A model generated the notes under the pieces. The model saw nothing but the letters and a program-made list of their open reading frames with translations. It was not told the DNA's origin and did no database searches. Shown here piece by piece: positions 1 through 7,997 of a stretch of 64,000 nucleotides of DNA. The translations under genes and the position numbers were made by a program. Within the stretch, counting starts at the first letter, position 1; every line of letters begins with the position of its first letter. Source of the DNA: an uncultured Paracoccaceae bacterium (GTDB taxonomy: Bacteria > Pseudomonadota > Alphaproteobacteria > Rhodobacterales > Rhodobacteraceae); NCBI GenBank assembly GCA_947497985.1, contig CANMIX010000003.1:310001-374000 (forward strand), written 5' to 3'.

Positions 1-2
1 CG

Positions 3-641
3 GCGCGGCAAACAGGTGTAGGGCGCTTGGTGCCTAAGATTGGCACAACCCAGGAATGGATGGAAAATCTGGTCTGCTCTGTGGACGCACTGCAATTGTT
101 TTCAAGCGGCATTCCCGACAGCTTTGATTATCAAGCCATTGCTGACAAGATGACGGTGTCGCAATGGGAGTTTGTCAAATGGCATTGCCGCCCCAGCTAC
201 GCGGTCATTTGCGACGACGGTTTTTTGCGTTGGAACGGCTTTGAACTCTCCGGCGCACGTCATGGTGCCGAAGATCTGGCGTGGCTGTTGGGTGATGAGA
301 GTTGGCCTCTGGCCCCGGAAGATCTGATCAAAGTCGTGCAAGATACCTACGATCAAACTTCAGAAGTGGCGTTTGATGACTACTTTGAATACCTCGCGAT
401 TTATACAACGCTGCACTGTGTGCAGCGCTTCAAGCTGATCATAAAAGACGCGCAGGAGAATGGCTGGCATCGCGAGATGGATAATTCACGCAAAGAACAT
501 CCAGGGGTCGATCCGGTTTTCGCCCATCAACTGTGCCAGGTCGGAGCGTTCATGTCGGATCAATCGAAACTGACCCGTGCTTTGGTACCCAACTTCGAAT
601 TGACGGCGCGGACCATTGGCACGATTTCCGGGGCGCGATAA
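3..641 (+). CDS. C-terminal part of an APH-like phosphotransferase family protein (5' end outside window)
   Basis: The frame is open to the left edge, so the TTG/GTG codons at 27-32 are probably internal and the true start lies outside. The order of elements resembles the C-lobe of the aminoglycoside phosphotransferase/choline kinase fold: an HCRPSY segment where HGDLHPGN is usual, a short 'CDDG' turn, 'RWNGFELSG' where the metal-binding D-[FW]-E usually stands, then 'AEDLAWLLG', which matches the conserved DLA helix. The catalytic Asp of HGD and the Asp of DxE are not visible, so it may be a non-catalytic relative. It converges on the next gene with a 6-base gap. The family call rests on motif order only; a generic hypothetical protein is the fallback. 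Confidence 0.45.
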   Translation, partial: ARQTGVGRLVPKIGTTQEWMENLVCSVDALQLFSSGIPDSFDYQAIADKMTVSQWEFVKWHCRPSYAVICDDGFLRWNGFELSGARHGAEDLAWLLGDESWPLAPEDLIKVVQDTYDQTSEVAFDDYFEYLAIYTTLHCVQRFKLIIKDAQENGWHREMDNSRKEHPGVDPVFAHQLCQVGAFMSDQSKLTRALVPNFELTARTIGTISGAR

Positions 642-647
642 CAGGCT

Positions 648-1484
648 TTACCGGCGAAGACTACGTCGCCGTTCGGCTGCCAGACCGGCCAAAACCATCT
701 GCTCGCTTGATGCCACCGTGACGGGCAAAAATTGGCTGTCAAAAGCGGCTTGGTAGATGGCTGACTTGGCAGGGTCTGCGATCAGAGCCAAGTTCTGACC
801 GAGCCAATAGGGGCGGGTTGCGGCAAACTCCGCACCCAGCAGAAAACCCCAGACCTTAGAAGAGGTGTCACTGTTTGCGGCGGCTCCAACTTCAGCCGCC
901 CACTGAACACTGCTGAGCCGGGACGCGAGAGCCTCTGGGCGAGACAGGCCATCCTGCAGAGCGTCCTGTAGCTGGCCTATGTCCACGGTGTCTTGTGCGC
1001 CAAATGCAGCGGCGAGTTTGGGTGTTAGGGTACTGTCGAAACTGACCACTTCATTCGCACTGACCATCACCCAAAAGCTTCGCTCCTGTACAATACAAAT
1101 GACGCCGTCCCATCCGGGATTGAGCGACAGAAAACCATTTATCTGACACGTGGCACTGTCCAAACGGCCCGCAGGTTTCGCCTGCGCAATACCGGGGACA
1201 ATCATAATGTCAAAAGCGTCGAAGCTCTGTGACTGCAGCGGCAGTTCTAGGCTTTTTGCGGGCGTCATCACGCTTGTTGCATCCGCTAAACCACAGGCAT
1301 AGGTCGGCGCCGCTGGCCAGCCAATCTCTGACAATTTATCGGCCACTTCTGAGGAGGACGGCGCATCAGGCGTAACATGGCGGGTTTGATCAACGACGCC
1401 GGTGCCGTTCAAGTGCCACAGAGTGAGAGTCTGGCCCACATAGGATGCGGCTACCCAATTGTCCGAATTCGAATCTCTCGCCAT
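648..1484 (-). CDS. DgoK-like (2-dehydro-3-deoxygalactonokinase fold) protein with eroded motifs
   Basis: The order of blocks follows 2-keto-3-deoxy-galactonokinase: an N-terminal strand ending 'TLTLWHL' (normally DWGTTxLRAW), a 'VPGIAQAKPAGRLDSATCQ' stretch (normally the RGEETQ region), 'DGVICIVQERSFWVMV' (normally PGTHSKWV) and 'FDSTLTPKLAAAFG' (normally TFMTGELFALL). The spacing is kept but nearly all nucleotide- and substrate-binding residues differ, so kinase activity is doubtful. The ATG at 1484 is preferred over the upstream start at 1556, because the conserved domain begins shortly after it and the upstream segment is Arg-rich and unlike the family. It is divergent from the AraC regulator at 1778. 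A pseudo-enzyme or sugar-acid sensor is possible. Confidence 0.5.
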   Translation of the reverse strand: MARDSNSDNWVAASYVGQTLTLWHLNGTGVVDQTRHVTPDAPSSSEVADKLSEIGWPAAPTYACGLADATSVMTPAKSLELPLQSQSFDAFDIMIVPGIAQAKPAGRLDSATCQINGFLSLNPGWDGVICIVQERSFWVMVSANEVVSFDSTLTPKLAAAFGAQDTVDIGQLQDALQDGLSRPEALASRLSSVQWAAEVGAAANSDTSSKVWGFLLGAEFAATRPYWLGQNLALIADPAKSAIYQAAFDSQFLPVTVASSEQMVLAGLAAERRRSLRR

Positions 1485-1777
1485 ATCGTTGCCTGTCTCA
1501 CTGCTGCGTCGAAGCAGAAGGCATACATTCCTGCGCGTTTGTGGTAAACTCCTCACCGTTCACCATGTCAAATGGATCGGCCTTTTGGCGAGCGATGAAT
1601 ACCTTTGGATATGTCACGGCGCAGAAGCCAAGGCTGACTGAGCTTCAGTGGACCCGTGCTTTTCACCTAAACCCCTATTCTCGGCGCCACAAGGGACGGC
1701 GTTCTCCGTCCTGGTGCATCTGAAGTCCGAATTCATTGTTTGACGACAATGGACGCCGGACTGTGGGAGGACTGGAA
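1485..1777. promoter_or_regulatory. Divergent intergenic region between DgoK-like gene and AraC regulator
   Basis: About 290 bases separate the two divergent start codons, so both promoters should lie here. A GGGAGG Shine-Dalgarno lies about ten bases before the ATG at 1778. No clear repeat operator was recognised. Confidence 0.35.
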
Positions 1778-2866
1778 ATGTCGAAGGCTTTTGAACATCC
1801 ATCAAACGTTATTGTACCGCAGCGGCGTTTGTCGCTTCCGGCACAAGAGGTCGCACGCAGTCTTACTGAGAGTGGTCGAGATGTCAGAGAAATCGTTGCA
1901 ACTGGGTGCTCTTTGCAGGATTTTCTCACTGAAGAAAATCCAATTTTGAGCTTTCGCCAAAACGCCGCATTTTTCGAGCGATGTGCCCATTTCACGGACA
2001 ACCCTGATTTCGGGTTTGCGATGGGGACACGCCGCGATTTTCGGGCCGTTGGGCTTGCGGCTTATTGCGCGCTCACGGCGCCGACTGTGCAGGAATTCCT
2101 TTCATCGTTTTGTCAAACCGTTCCCTGTTACACAGATAGTGTTGAAGTCCAGTTCTCGGATTTGGGCCATTTGGTGTGGAAAGTAAACGAACCGGTACAT
2201 TTTCCACATCAGCAATACATTGAATTTCTATTTGTTTTACTGCTTAAGTCAGCCCGCATGTATCTTGAGCCAAGGTCCGGGGCGCAATCGCTGGAAGCAA
2301 AAGCGGTATGGTTGGACCTGCCGAAGTATGCGTCCGTAAAAAAGCGCAACCGGTTTTGGGGATGTCCGGTCCAGAATGAACGCGGACGGTATGAAATGCG
2401 GTTTCACGTGTCCGATCTGTCGCGACGTATGCGCAGCGCTGATCCGTATTTGCATAGATTGATGCATAACATTGCGGCCGGCCACCGCGCAGACGAGGAA
2501 ACGTCTGAACAAACGCTACATTTTCGGTTGAAGGCAATCATCTATCGAGATCTGGCCGACCAAAAACTGACCCAAGCGCGTGTGGCACGAGAACTGGGAC
2601 TGAGCACGCGCACCTTGTCCCGCGAGTTGAGCCGCCTGAATTTACGTTTTTTCTCAATTCTTGATGAGGTCCGGCGCGAAACAGCAAAAAGCTATTTGTG
2701 TGATTCCAGCTTGGCACCGGGAGAGATTTCAAAAGCATTGGGCTTCGCGAGCCTAAGTAGTTTTACGGATGCATCTAAGCGCTGGTTTGCGATGACCCCT
2801 GGTCAATTGCGCGCGAGGTACGGATTCGTTGTGAGATCAGATAGAGATTCCCCCCAAAGGAATTAG
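1778..2866 (+). CDS. AraC family transcriptional regulator (OruR/ArgR-like architecture)
   Basis: A cytoplasmic DNA-binding regulator of 362 residues. The N-terminal two thirds match the 'arabinose-binding' ligand domain typical of OruR-type regulators, with segments 'GFAMGTRRDFRAVGLAAYCALTAPTVQEFL' type spacing. The last 100 residues form the double helix-turn-helix: first helix pair around 'ARVARELGLSTRTLSREL', second around 'GEISKALGFASLSSFTDA', ending in the usual 'MTPGQLRARYG'. The start at ATG 1778 has a GGGAGG ribosome site; the in-frame TTG at 1736 has none. It is divergent from the DgoK-like gene and lies 334 bases upstream of the exopolysaccharide locus, so either could be its target. 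The ligand cannot be told from sequence. Confidence 0.85.
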   Translation: MSKAFEHPSNVIVPQRRLSLPAQEVARSLTESGRDVREIVATGCSLQDFLTEENPILSFRQNAAFFERCAHFTDNPDFGFAMGTRRDFRAVGLAAYCALTAPTVQEFLSSFCQTVPCYTDSVEVQFSDLGHLVWKVNEPVHFPHQQYIEFLFVLLLKSARMYLEPRSGAQSLEAKAVWLDLPKYASVKKRNRFWGCPVQNERGRYEMRFHVSDLSRRMRSADPYLHRLMHNIAAGHRADEETSEQTLHFRLKAIIYRDLADQKLTQARVARELGLSTRTLSRELSRLNLRFFSILDEVRRETAKSYLCDSSLAPGEISKALGFASLSSFTDASKRWFAMTPGQLRARYGFVVRSDRDSPQRN

Positions 2867-3200
2867 AGTCTCTGTGCCCCTGGCTTAACCTCATGATCTA
2901 TTTTCAAGCTTTAGAAACAATTCCTATACAAAAGTTAAACTGTTTACATCGTAAGACGTGATCTTAACCAATATTAACCGTAACCTAGCCGTATAGTGTA
3001 TTTCGCAAAAAGCGTCTCAAATTTAAGGTAAAAGGGTAGACGAAGATTTCGTCGTAATTTTCGGACTGCGAACCACGGTATTTCGGACGTTCGCCTCCGG
3101 GCTTTTGGACAGACACGCACGTTGTGGGATGTGCACAGGGGCAAAACTGCGCCTGGCCTGTTTTGGTGTGCGTCGAATGTTGGAATGGTGGGGACTGTTT
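2867..3200. promoter_or_regulatory. 334-base non-coding region upstream of the sugar transferase, with TTAACC repeats
   Basis: AT-rich stretch between the AraC gene and the initiating sugar transferase. It holds TTAACC at 2964-2969 and again at 2974-2979 (one helical turn apart), then GTAACC at 2980-2985. The TTAA spacing is one base short of the CtrA consensus TTAA-N7-TTAA. A transcription-factor site for the exopolysaccharide promoter is plausible but unproven. Short overlapping reading frames here look like chance. Confidence 0.35.
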
Positions 3201-3968
3201 ATGGACGATTTGCTTGCGCGGGACAAAGGGCTGCCCTTTGTCGGACAACAGACCAACGCAGTATCGCTGCAGGCATCAGCGGGCTGTGCTGATGCTTCGT
3301 CCCAATCTGCGACTTTGCCGCAAGGGGCAGGTGGCCTCTACGGAGATCTGTTGCGACGTGGTGCTTACAGTCGCCTAGGCAAGCGCGGTTTGGATCTTCT
3401 GCTGGTGGTTGCTGCGCTTCCTCTTGTTTTGCCGATTATTGCGATGTGCGCGCTTGCCTTGTGGATCGAAAGCGGCCAGCCGTTTTACCGCCAGCAACGC
3501 CTGGGACGAAACGGACGTGTTTTTTCGATCCTCAAACTGCGTACGATGGTGCGTCAGGCGGACACGATGCTTGCCTATTACCTCGATGCGGACCCCGCAT
3601 TACGCGCGGAATGGGACGCGACCCAAAAGCTCAAGAATGACCCTCGGATAACGCCGGTTGGCCGGTTTCTGCGTGTGACATCGCTGGATGAACTTCCACA
3701 AATATGGAATGTCGCAACCGGCGATATGAGCCTGGTTGGCCCCCGCCCCATGTTGCCCGATCAGCTTGAGATGTACGGCAGCCCCGATGCCTATTTCGCG
3801 ATGCGCCCCGGTATCACGGGGAAATGGCAGGTCTCTGCGCGTAACGAAAGCGGCTTCGCTGCGCGGCAGTTGTTGGACCGGGAATATGTGACCTTTGTCA
3901 GCTTGCGCGAAGACTTGCAGATTATGCGGCGCACCGTGGGCGTGGTGCTGCGCGGCACCGGGTATTGA
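3201..3968 (+). CDS. Undecaprenyl-phosphate sugar phosphotransferase (ExoY/WcaJ-type bacterial sugar transferase)
   Basis: Membrane enzyme that starts repeat-unit assembly by moving a sugar-1-phosphate from a UDP-sugar to undecaprenyl phosphate. Seen in order: a hydrophobic anchor in '[20 protein letters not shown]', then '[22 protein letters not shown]', '[12 protein letters not shown]', '[10 protein letters not shown]' and '[16 protein letters not shown]', all hallmarks of PF02397. The 255-residue length fits the short ExoY/WbaP-catalytic type without extra N-terminal helices. ATG 3201 is chosen because GGGGA lies just upstream. ATG 3177 and TTG 3105 are in frame but lack a convincing ribosome site. 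It heads the exopolysaccharide locus, and the P-loop and Wzz-like genes follow on the same strand. Confidence 0.92.
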   Translation: MDDLLARDKGLPFVGQQTNAVSLQASAGCADASSQSATLPQGAGGLYGDLLRRGAYSRLGKRGLDLLLVVAALPLVLPIIAMCALALWIESGQPFYRQQRLGRNGRVFSILKLRTMVRQADTMLAYYLDADPALRAEWDATQKLKNDPRITPVGRFLRVTSLDELPQIWNVATGDMSLVGPRPMLPDQLEMYGSPDAYFAMRPGITGKWQVSARNESGFAARQLLDREYVTFVSLREDLQIMRRTVGVVLRGTGY

Positions 3969-4130
3969 AGTGTCAACGTGGCGCAAAAGCCGTTCGACAG
4001 CAAAGCAAACTGATTTAGAATGTTAAGACATGGAGATTTCACGATGAAGGACCTATGCGAGTTGGGTATTTCGAACCACATTGATGAGCAGCAGGAACCA
4101 GACGCGCGTCCATCGTTGGAGGGAAGCCTC

Positions 4131-4994
4131 ATGTCTGAAACGAAAAAGATAAAGAGTTTTCATCGTCGCGGCCGTGCGCCACAGACCGTGCCGACTGGTC
4201 CAATCGCTGTGGAACCTCCGGCGATGGCAATCGAACGCACACCCGAGGTCCTTTTGGAACCAGAGGCAAAGCTGCCGGCGCGTGATCCATCCGAAGACGC
4301 GCGGACACCAGTGTGGAGCCGTCTGCGTGTCGGCAAAATCGACGCCGCACAAGTCGTGCGTCGTGCGCTGCCGTTGGTTGACCGTTTCCGCGATACCGAG
4401 AGCGCAAAAGCCATAGATTTGCTTCGAACAAGGTTACTGCATACTTTGCGTGCGCAAGGCTGGCGCCGTGTGGCAATTGCCGCGCCGACCAGCGGGTGTG
4501 GCGCCACTTGGATGACGGTCAATCTTGCGCAGGGTTTGGCGCGGGTCCCCAATTCGCGCACAATCGTGATGGATATGAATTTTCGCAAACCAAATGTGGC
4601 TGGTGCATTGGCCTTGTCCGATGACGGCGACATGGTTGGTTTCTTGTCGGGACGGGTTCCGGCACATCGGCATTTGATGCGGTTGTCCGACGGCCTATCG
4701 GTTGGTCTGAACCGGGCAGGCAAAGTCTCTGGCTCGGAAATTTTGCAAAATCCAACAACCGGCAAAGCCATCGATGCGATGATGACCGACAGCCGTGCAG
4801 ATGTGGCCTTGTTCGACCTACCGCCTGTGCTGGAACACGATGATCTGACTGCCTTTTTGCCTCAGGTAGACGGGGTTCTTCTTGTGGCGGATGGCACGCG
4901 AACCACGGCCAAGGATCTCGCAGCCTGTGAGAAAATCCTGGCAGGTCATACGCAGTTGCTTGGTGTTGTATTGAACCGTGCGCGCGCTGATTAA
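4131..4994 (+). CDS. CpsD/ExoP C-domain-like P-loop protein of polysaccharide export, with unusual Walker A
   Basis: Cytoplasmic partner of Wzz-type co-polymerases. The Walker A region near residue 120 reads 'APTSGCGATWMTVNLA': the lysine of the GKT/GKS loop is replaced by alanine. Walker A' 'IVMDMNFRKP' and Walker B 'VALFDLPP' are intact, as is the late 'GVVLNR' strand, so the fold is clearly the BY-kinase/MinD type. There is no C-terminal tyrosine cluster. ATG 4131 is preserved by a GGAGG eight bases upstream; ATG 4044 is a possible longer start. The Wzz-like gene follows 122 bases downstream, the usual kinase and co-polymerase pairing. The missing lysine makes classical ATP hydrolysis or autokinase activity uncertain. 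Confidence 0.8.
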   Translation: MSETKKIKSFHRRGRAPQTVPTGPIAVEPPAMAIERTPEVLLEPEAKLPARDPSEDARTPVWSRLRVGKIDAAQVVRRALPLVDRFRDTESAKAIDLLRTRLLHTLRAQGWRRVAIAAPTSGCGATWMTVNLAQGLARVPNSRTIVMDMNFRKPNVAGALALSDDGDMVGFLSGRVPAHRHLMRLSDGLSVGLNRAGKVSGSEILQNPTTGKAIDAMMTDSRADVALFDLPPVLEHDDLTAFLPQVDGVLLVADGTRTTAKDLAACEKILAGHTQLLGVVLNRARAD

Positions 4995-5116
4995 GCGCAG
5001 GGTTTGAAACTCTTCCCGGTTTTGTCATAGTTTCGCCTGTTTACCGTGGTCCAACAGGGCTGTATCGCCGCAGGCTTGACGTGGCTGCGTTTAATAACCG
5101 GTTTTAGAGTATCGCA

Positions 5117-6382
5117 ATGGGTCCGATCTATACACTGCGAGATTTTCTCGACATGGTGCGCCGACGTGCACGCCTCATTGTGATTGTCACTATTCTGGGG
5201 TGCATTGCTTCGGTGTTCGTCGCGTTGCAGCGTGATCATACATATGAATCGTCGGTCGTGATCCAAGTGACCCAGCCGACGATCGCGGATGACCTGGCGA
5301 GATCTACCGTTGATGGGTCTTCCGCACGGCGCATTCAATTGATCGAGCAGCGCCTGATGACCCGCAGCATGTTGTTGGATATCGTTGATAAGCTTGGCAT
5401 CTATGCGGATGCGCCTGCGATGAAGGCGTCTGAAATCGTGACGAATATGCGCCAGTCCATATCGATCACAGGTGTTGCAGCCGCACGCGAAGGTTTTGCC
5501 GATGATGGTACGATTTCTGTGCTCACGATCACTGCAACCATGGGTTCACCCTTGATGGCGCAACAGGTGGCGGACGAATTTGCGGCCCGATTGGTGGAGC
5601 TCAGCGTTCAAACGCGTGTTCAGCAGGCGCGTGAGACGTTGGAGTTTTTCACTGAAAAGGAAAACGCAGTCAAAGACGAGCTGGCAAGGCTTGAGGATGA
5701 AGTGACCCAGTTTCGACTTGAACATGACATCTCGCAGCCTGGGGTGATAGAACTCCGTCGTGGTGAGATTGCGCAAATCAATCAGAGCCTGTTGGAAATC
5801 GCACGTGAGATGATCACGCTGCGTCGTGCTGCGGACCAGGTGAACGAGGGCGAACGCCCAGCAACCGCGCGGCGCAAATTGGCAGAGTTGCAGGAAGAAA
5901 TGGCAACACTCGACGCCCAGAACAATCTGCTGAGCGAACGAAAAGCCGAGTTGGAATTGGCTTTGCAAACCAGTCCGCAAGTGGAACGTCAACTTGGGAC
6001 GCTTGATCGCCAGATCCAGCAATTGCAGAATCAACTGGCCTCGATCGTTGAGCGACGCAGTGAAGCAGAAGTCGGCTTTCGTCTGGAAAACACCAGCCAA
6101 TCTGAAAGATTGACGATTATTGAAGCCGCGTCTTGGCCGGATTACCCGGTCAGTGGTGGCCGGAAAAAGTTGGCAATCATGGGTGCATTCGGCGGGTTTA
6201 TCTTTGCGATTTGCGCGGCCTTTGCAATGGAACTGATGCGGCCGGTCTTGCGCACAGCGGCACAGATGGAACGGGAAACAGGCTTGATGCCAGTTGTATC
6301 CGTTCCCGAGTTAAAGACAGACGCACGGTCCATAAAACGGCGCAAGAAACTGCAGCAAAAAGCCAACCAATCACGCGTGTGA
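5117..6382 (+). CDS. Wzz-like polysaccharide co-polymerase / chain-length determinant
   Basis: Inner-membrane protein that sets chain length of Wzy-polymerised polysaccharide. The layout is typical: short cytoplasmic N-terminus 'YTLRDFLDMVRRRARL', TM1 about residues 18-35, a periplasmic Wzz domain with 'YESSVVIQV', a long coiled coil (about 150-330, rich in Glu, Leu and Arg), a Pro-rich turn 'AASWPDYPVSGGRKK', TM2 about 353-373, and a short cytoplasmic tail. The kinase domain fused in ExoP/Wzc is absent; the separate CpsD-like protein just upstream supplies it. No strong Shine-Dalgarno is visible. The wzx-type flippase gene converges on it with a 16-base gap. Confidence 0.88.
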   Translation: MGPIYTLRDFLDMVRRRARLIVIVTILGCIASVFVALQRDHTYESSVVIQVTQPTIADDLARSTVDGSSARRIQLIEQRLMTRSMLLDIVDKLGIYADAPAMKASEIVTNMRQSISITGVAAAREGFADDGTISVLTITATMGSPLMAQQVADEFAARLVELSVQTRVQQARETLEFFTEKENAVKDELARLEDEVTQFRLEHDISQPGVIELRRGEIAQINQSLLEIAREMITLRRAADQVNEGERPATARRKLAELQEEMATLDAQNNLLSERKAELELALQTSPQVERQLGTLDRQIQQLQNQLASIVERRSEAEVGFRLENTSQSERLTIIEAASWPDYPVSGGRKKLAIMGAFGGFIFAICAAFAMELMRPVLRTAAQMERETGLMPVVSVPELKTDARSIKRRKKLQQKANQSRV

Positions 6383-6398
6383 ACCTGCTGTTTCGCGG

Positions 6399-7766
6399 TC
6401 ACGGGCGCAACGTGCTGACCATCGCGACGACCAAATCCCAATGGACGTGCAAAGCGATATAGCCAACGGCCAGAGTCAGACCGGCCATTAGGCCATCGTG
6501 GATCGGATCCCAAACATTGTGCTTTCGGGCGAGGAAAATGATGAACGGGTAGGTGAGCAACAACGCCGCGCCTAAGGCCGCGATACCGCCTGGCACTCCG
6601 ATGTATCTGACGCCAACCAAAAACAGTGTTGTTTGAAAGATGGCGCGCGCGGCGCTTATGACAAAATAGGTCTTACTGTCGCCAGCAGCGAGGGCCGCCT
6701 GATCGTAGGTCATTACAATGACAGCCGGGGCCAGAGCGAGGGCGAGGGGCACGATCATAGCGCCGGCTAAATGATACCGTTCATCATACAAGAACTCGAC
6801 CAGCCAAGGGCCGATAATGGCCATGATCCACACAAGGGATAGGATCCCAGCTGACAGCGCCAAACGCAGCATGCGTTGTTTGCGACTGCTGGTGTGATCG
6901 GTGTTTTCCAGCGCGTCTCGGTAGACCGGGATCATTAATCGTTGATTGACGGCATAGCCGAGTGCCATTGGAAAACTGGCCAGAAAAAACGCGATATTAT
7001 AGACGCCGAGGGTCTCAAGCGGAATGAATTTACCAAGGATGGCGCGGTCGCCCTGTGTCGTGATGAACCAGAAAGCGGTCGACAGAAAAATCCACTTTCC
7101 AAACCCAATCAATTCACGGGCGGAAGCTTTGTCCCAGTGAAACCGATTGCGATGTCCAGGCAGGTTGACGTGGGTAAACACCACATAGGTGAGCGACTGC
7201 ATCACTGTCCCGAGGACCAGCGCAAGAACCGATTGGGTCAGAAGTGCGACACCCACCATAAGGGCGAGGCTGACAAATTGGCTGGCCAGTTCAAGCTGCG
7301 TTACCCGCCCAACCATAAGATGTCGGTGTGCTGTTTCAATTCGGGTGGTCTTGAAACCCTCGACCGCCAACATGCTTCCGGCAAGTGGTAGGATATAGGT
7401 CAGATCGGGGACGTCATAGAACTGTGCTACGGGCCATGCCAGCAAAAATGTGATGCCCCATAGGCACAAGCCGCGCACCACTTGGATGCTCCAAGCGGTG
7501 TCGAGAAAGGCAGGGTCATCCCCGCGATCGCTTTGTAGGATCGAGGGGCCAATTCCGACATCGGAGAAAAGCACAAGCCCTGTGACGATAACGGTCACCA
7601 AAGCCATCATGCCAAAAGCTTCTGGAAAAAGGATACGCGTCAGGATCAGGTTTGAAGCCAGTCGCATGGCTTGGCTGCCACCATAGCCAACGATCATCCA
7701 CGACGCGGATCGCAGCGCCCGGGCCATCAAGCCCGATCCCTGCAATCGCGCAAGTACACTTGCCAT
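6399..7766 (-). CDS. Wzx-type oligosaccharide flippase (MOP superfamily)
   Basis: Integral membrane protein of 455 residues with about 12-14 hydrophobic helices and the N-terminal signature 'LRSASWMIVGYGGSQAMRL' followed by 'SNLILTRILFPEAFGMMALV', as in WzxC-like polysaccharide biosynthesis proteins. It would flip the lipid-linked repeat unit to the periplasm. The start at 7766 is chosen because GAGGGAAC precedes it by a few bases; an upstream ATG at 7790 has no such site. It is divergent from the GT4 gene across a 231-base promoter region and convergent with the Wzz-like gene. Confidence 0.88.
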   Translation of the reverse strand: MASVLARLQGSGLMARALRSASWMIVGYGGSQAMRLASNLILTRILFPEAFGMMALVTVIVTGLVLFSDVGIGPSILQSDRGDDPAFLDTAWSIQVVRGLCLWGITFLLAWPVAQFYDVPDLTYILPLAGSMLAVEGFKTTRIETAHRHLMVGRVTQLELASQFVSLALMVGVALLTQSVLALVLGTVMQSLTYVVFTHVNLPGHRNRFHWDKASARELIGFGKWIFLSTAFWFITTQGDRAILGKFIPLETLGVYNIAFFLASFPMALGYAVNQRLMIPVYRDALENTDHTSSRKQRMLRLALSAGILSLVWIMAIIGPWLVEFLYDERYHLAGAMIVPLALALAPAVIVMTYDQAALAAGDSKTYFVISAARAIFQTTLFLVGVRYIGVPGGIAALGAALLLTYPFIIFLARKHNVWDPIHDGLMAGLTLAVGYIALHVHWDLVVAMVSTLRP

Positions 7767-7997
7767 AAACCAGTTCCCTCGTTCCGTCACATTACGCTAG
7801 GCACGCAAAGAATTCGGGTCAATCAAGACCATACGACCTGCGCACCTAGATCCTTTGCTGGTGGTGTTGTGGAAACAAATCAATCGAATTCGCGGGGATT
7901 TTTGCGATTCTAACCTCTAATATGATGCATTATTTTGCACCGGTTCGAAGTGCGGAGTAGCGTGTACGTGACGCGCAAATTGTCAAAGGCTGTAGAT
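7767..7997. promoter_or_regulatory. Divergent promoter region between flippase and GT4 genes
   Basis: 231 bases between two divergent starts, AT-rich around 7880-7945. Promoters for both genes are expected here. No operator was recognised. Confidence 0.35.

Noticed and set aside
2985-3256. Two small overlapping minus-strand frames before the sugar transferase
   Set aside because: Cys/Pro/Lys-rich products with no motif, overlapping each other and the true start of the transferase.
5546-6100. 184-codon minus-strand frame within the Wzz-like gene
   Set aside because: Antisense shadow of the coiled-coil coding region; Phe/Leu/Gln-rich with no family features.
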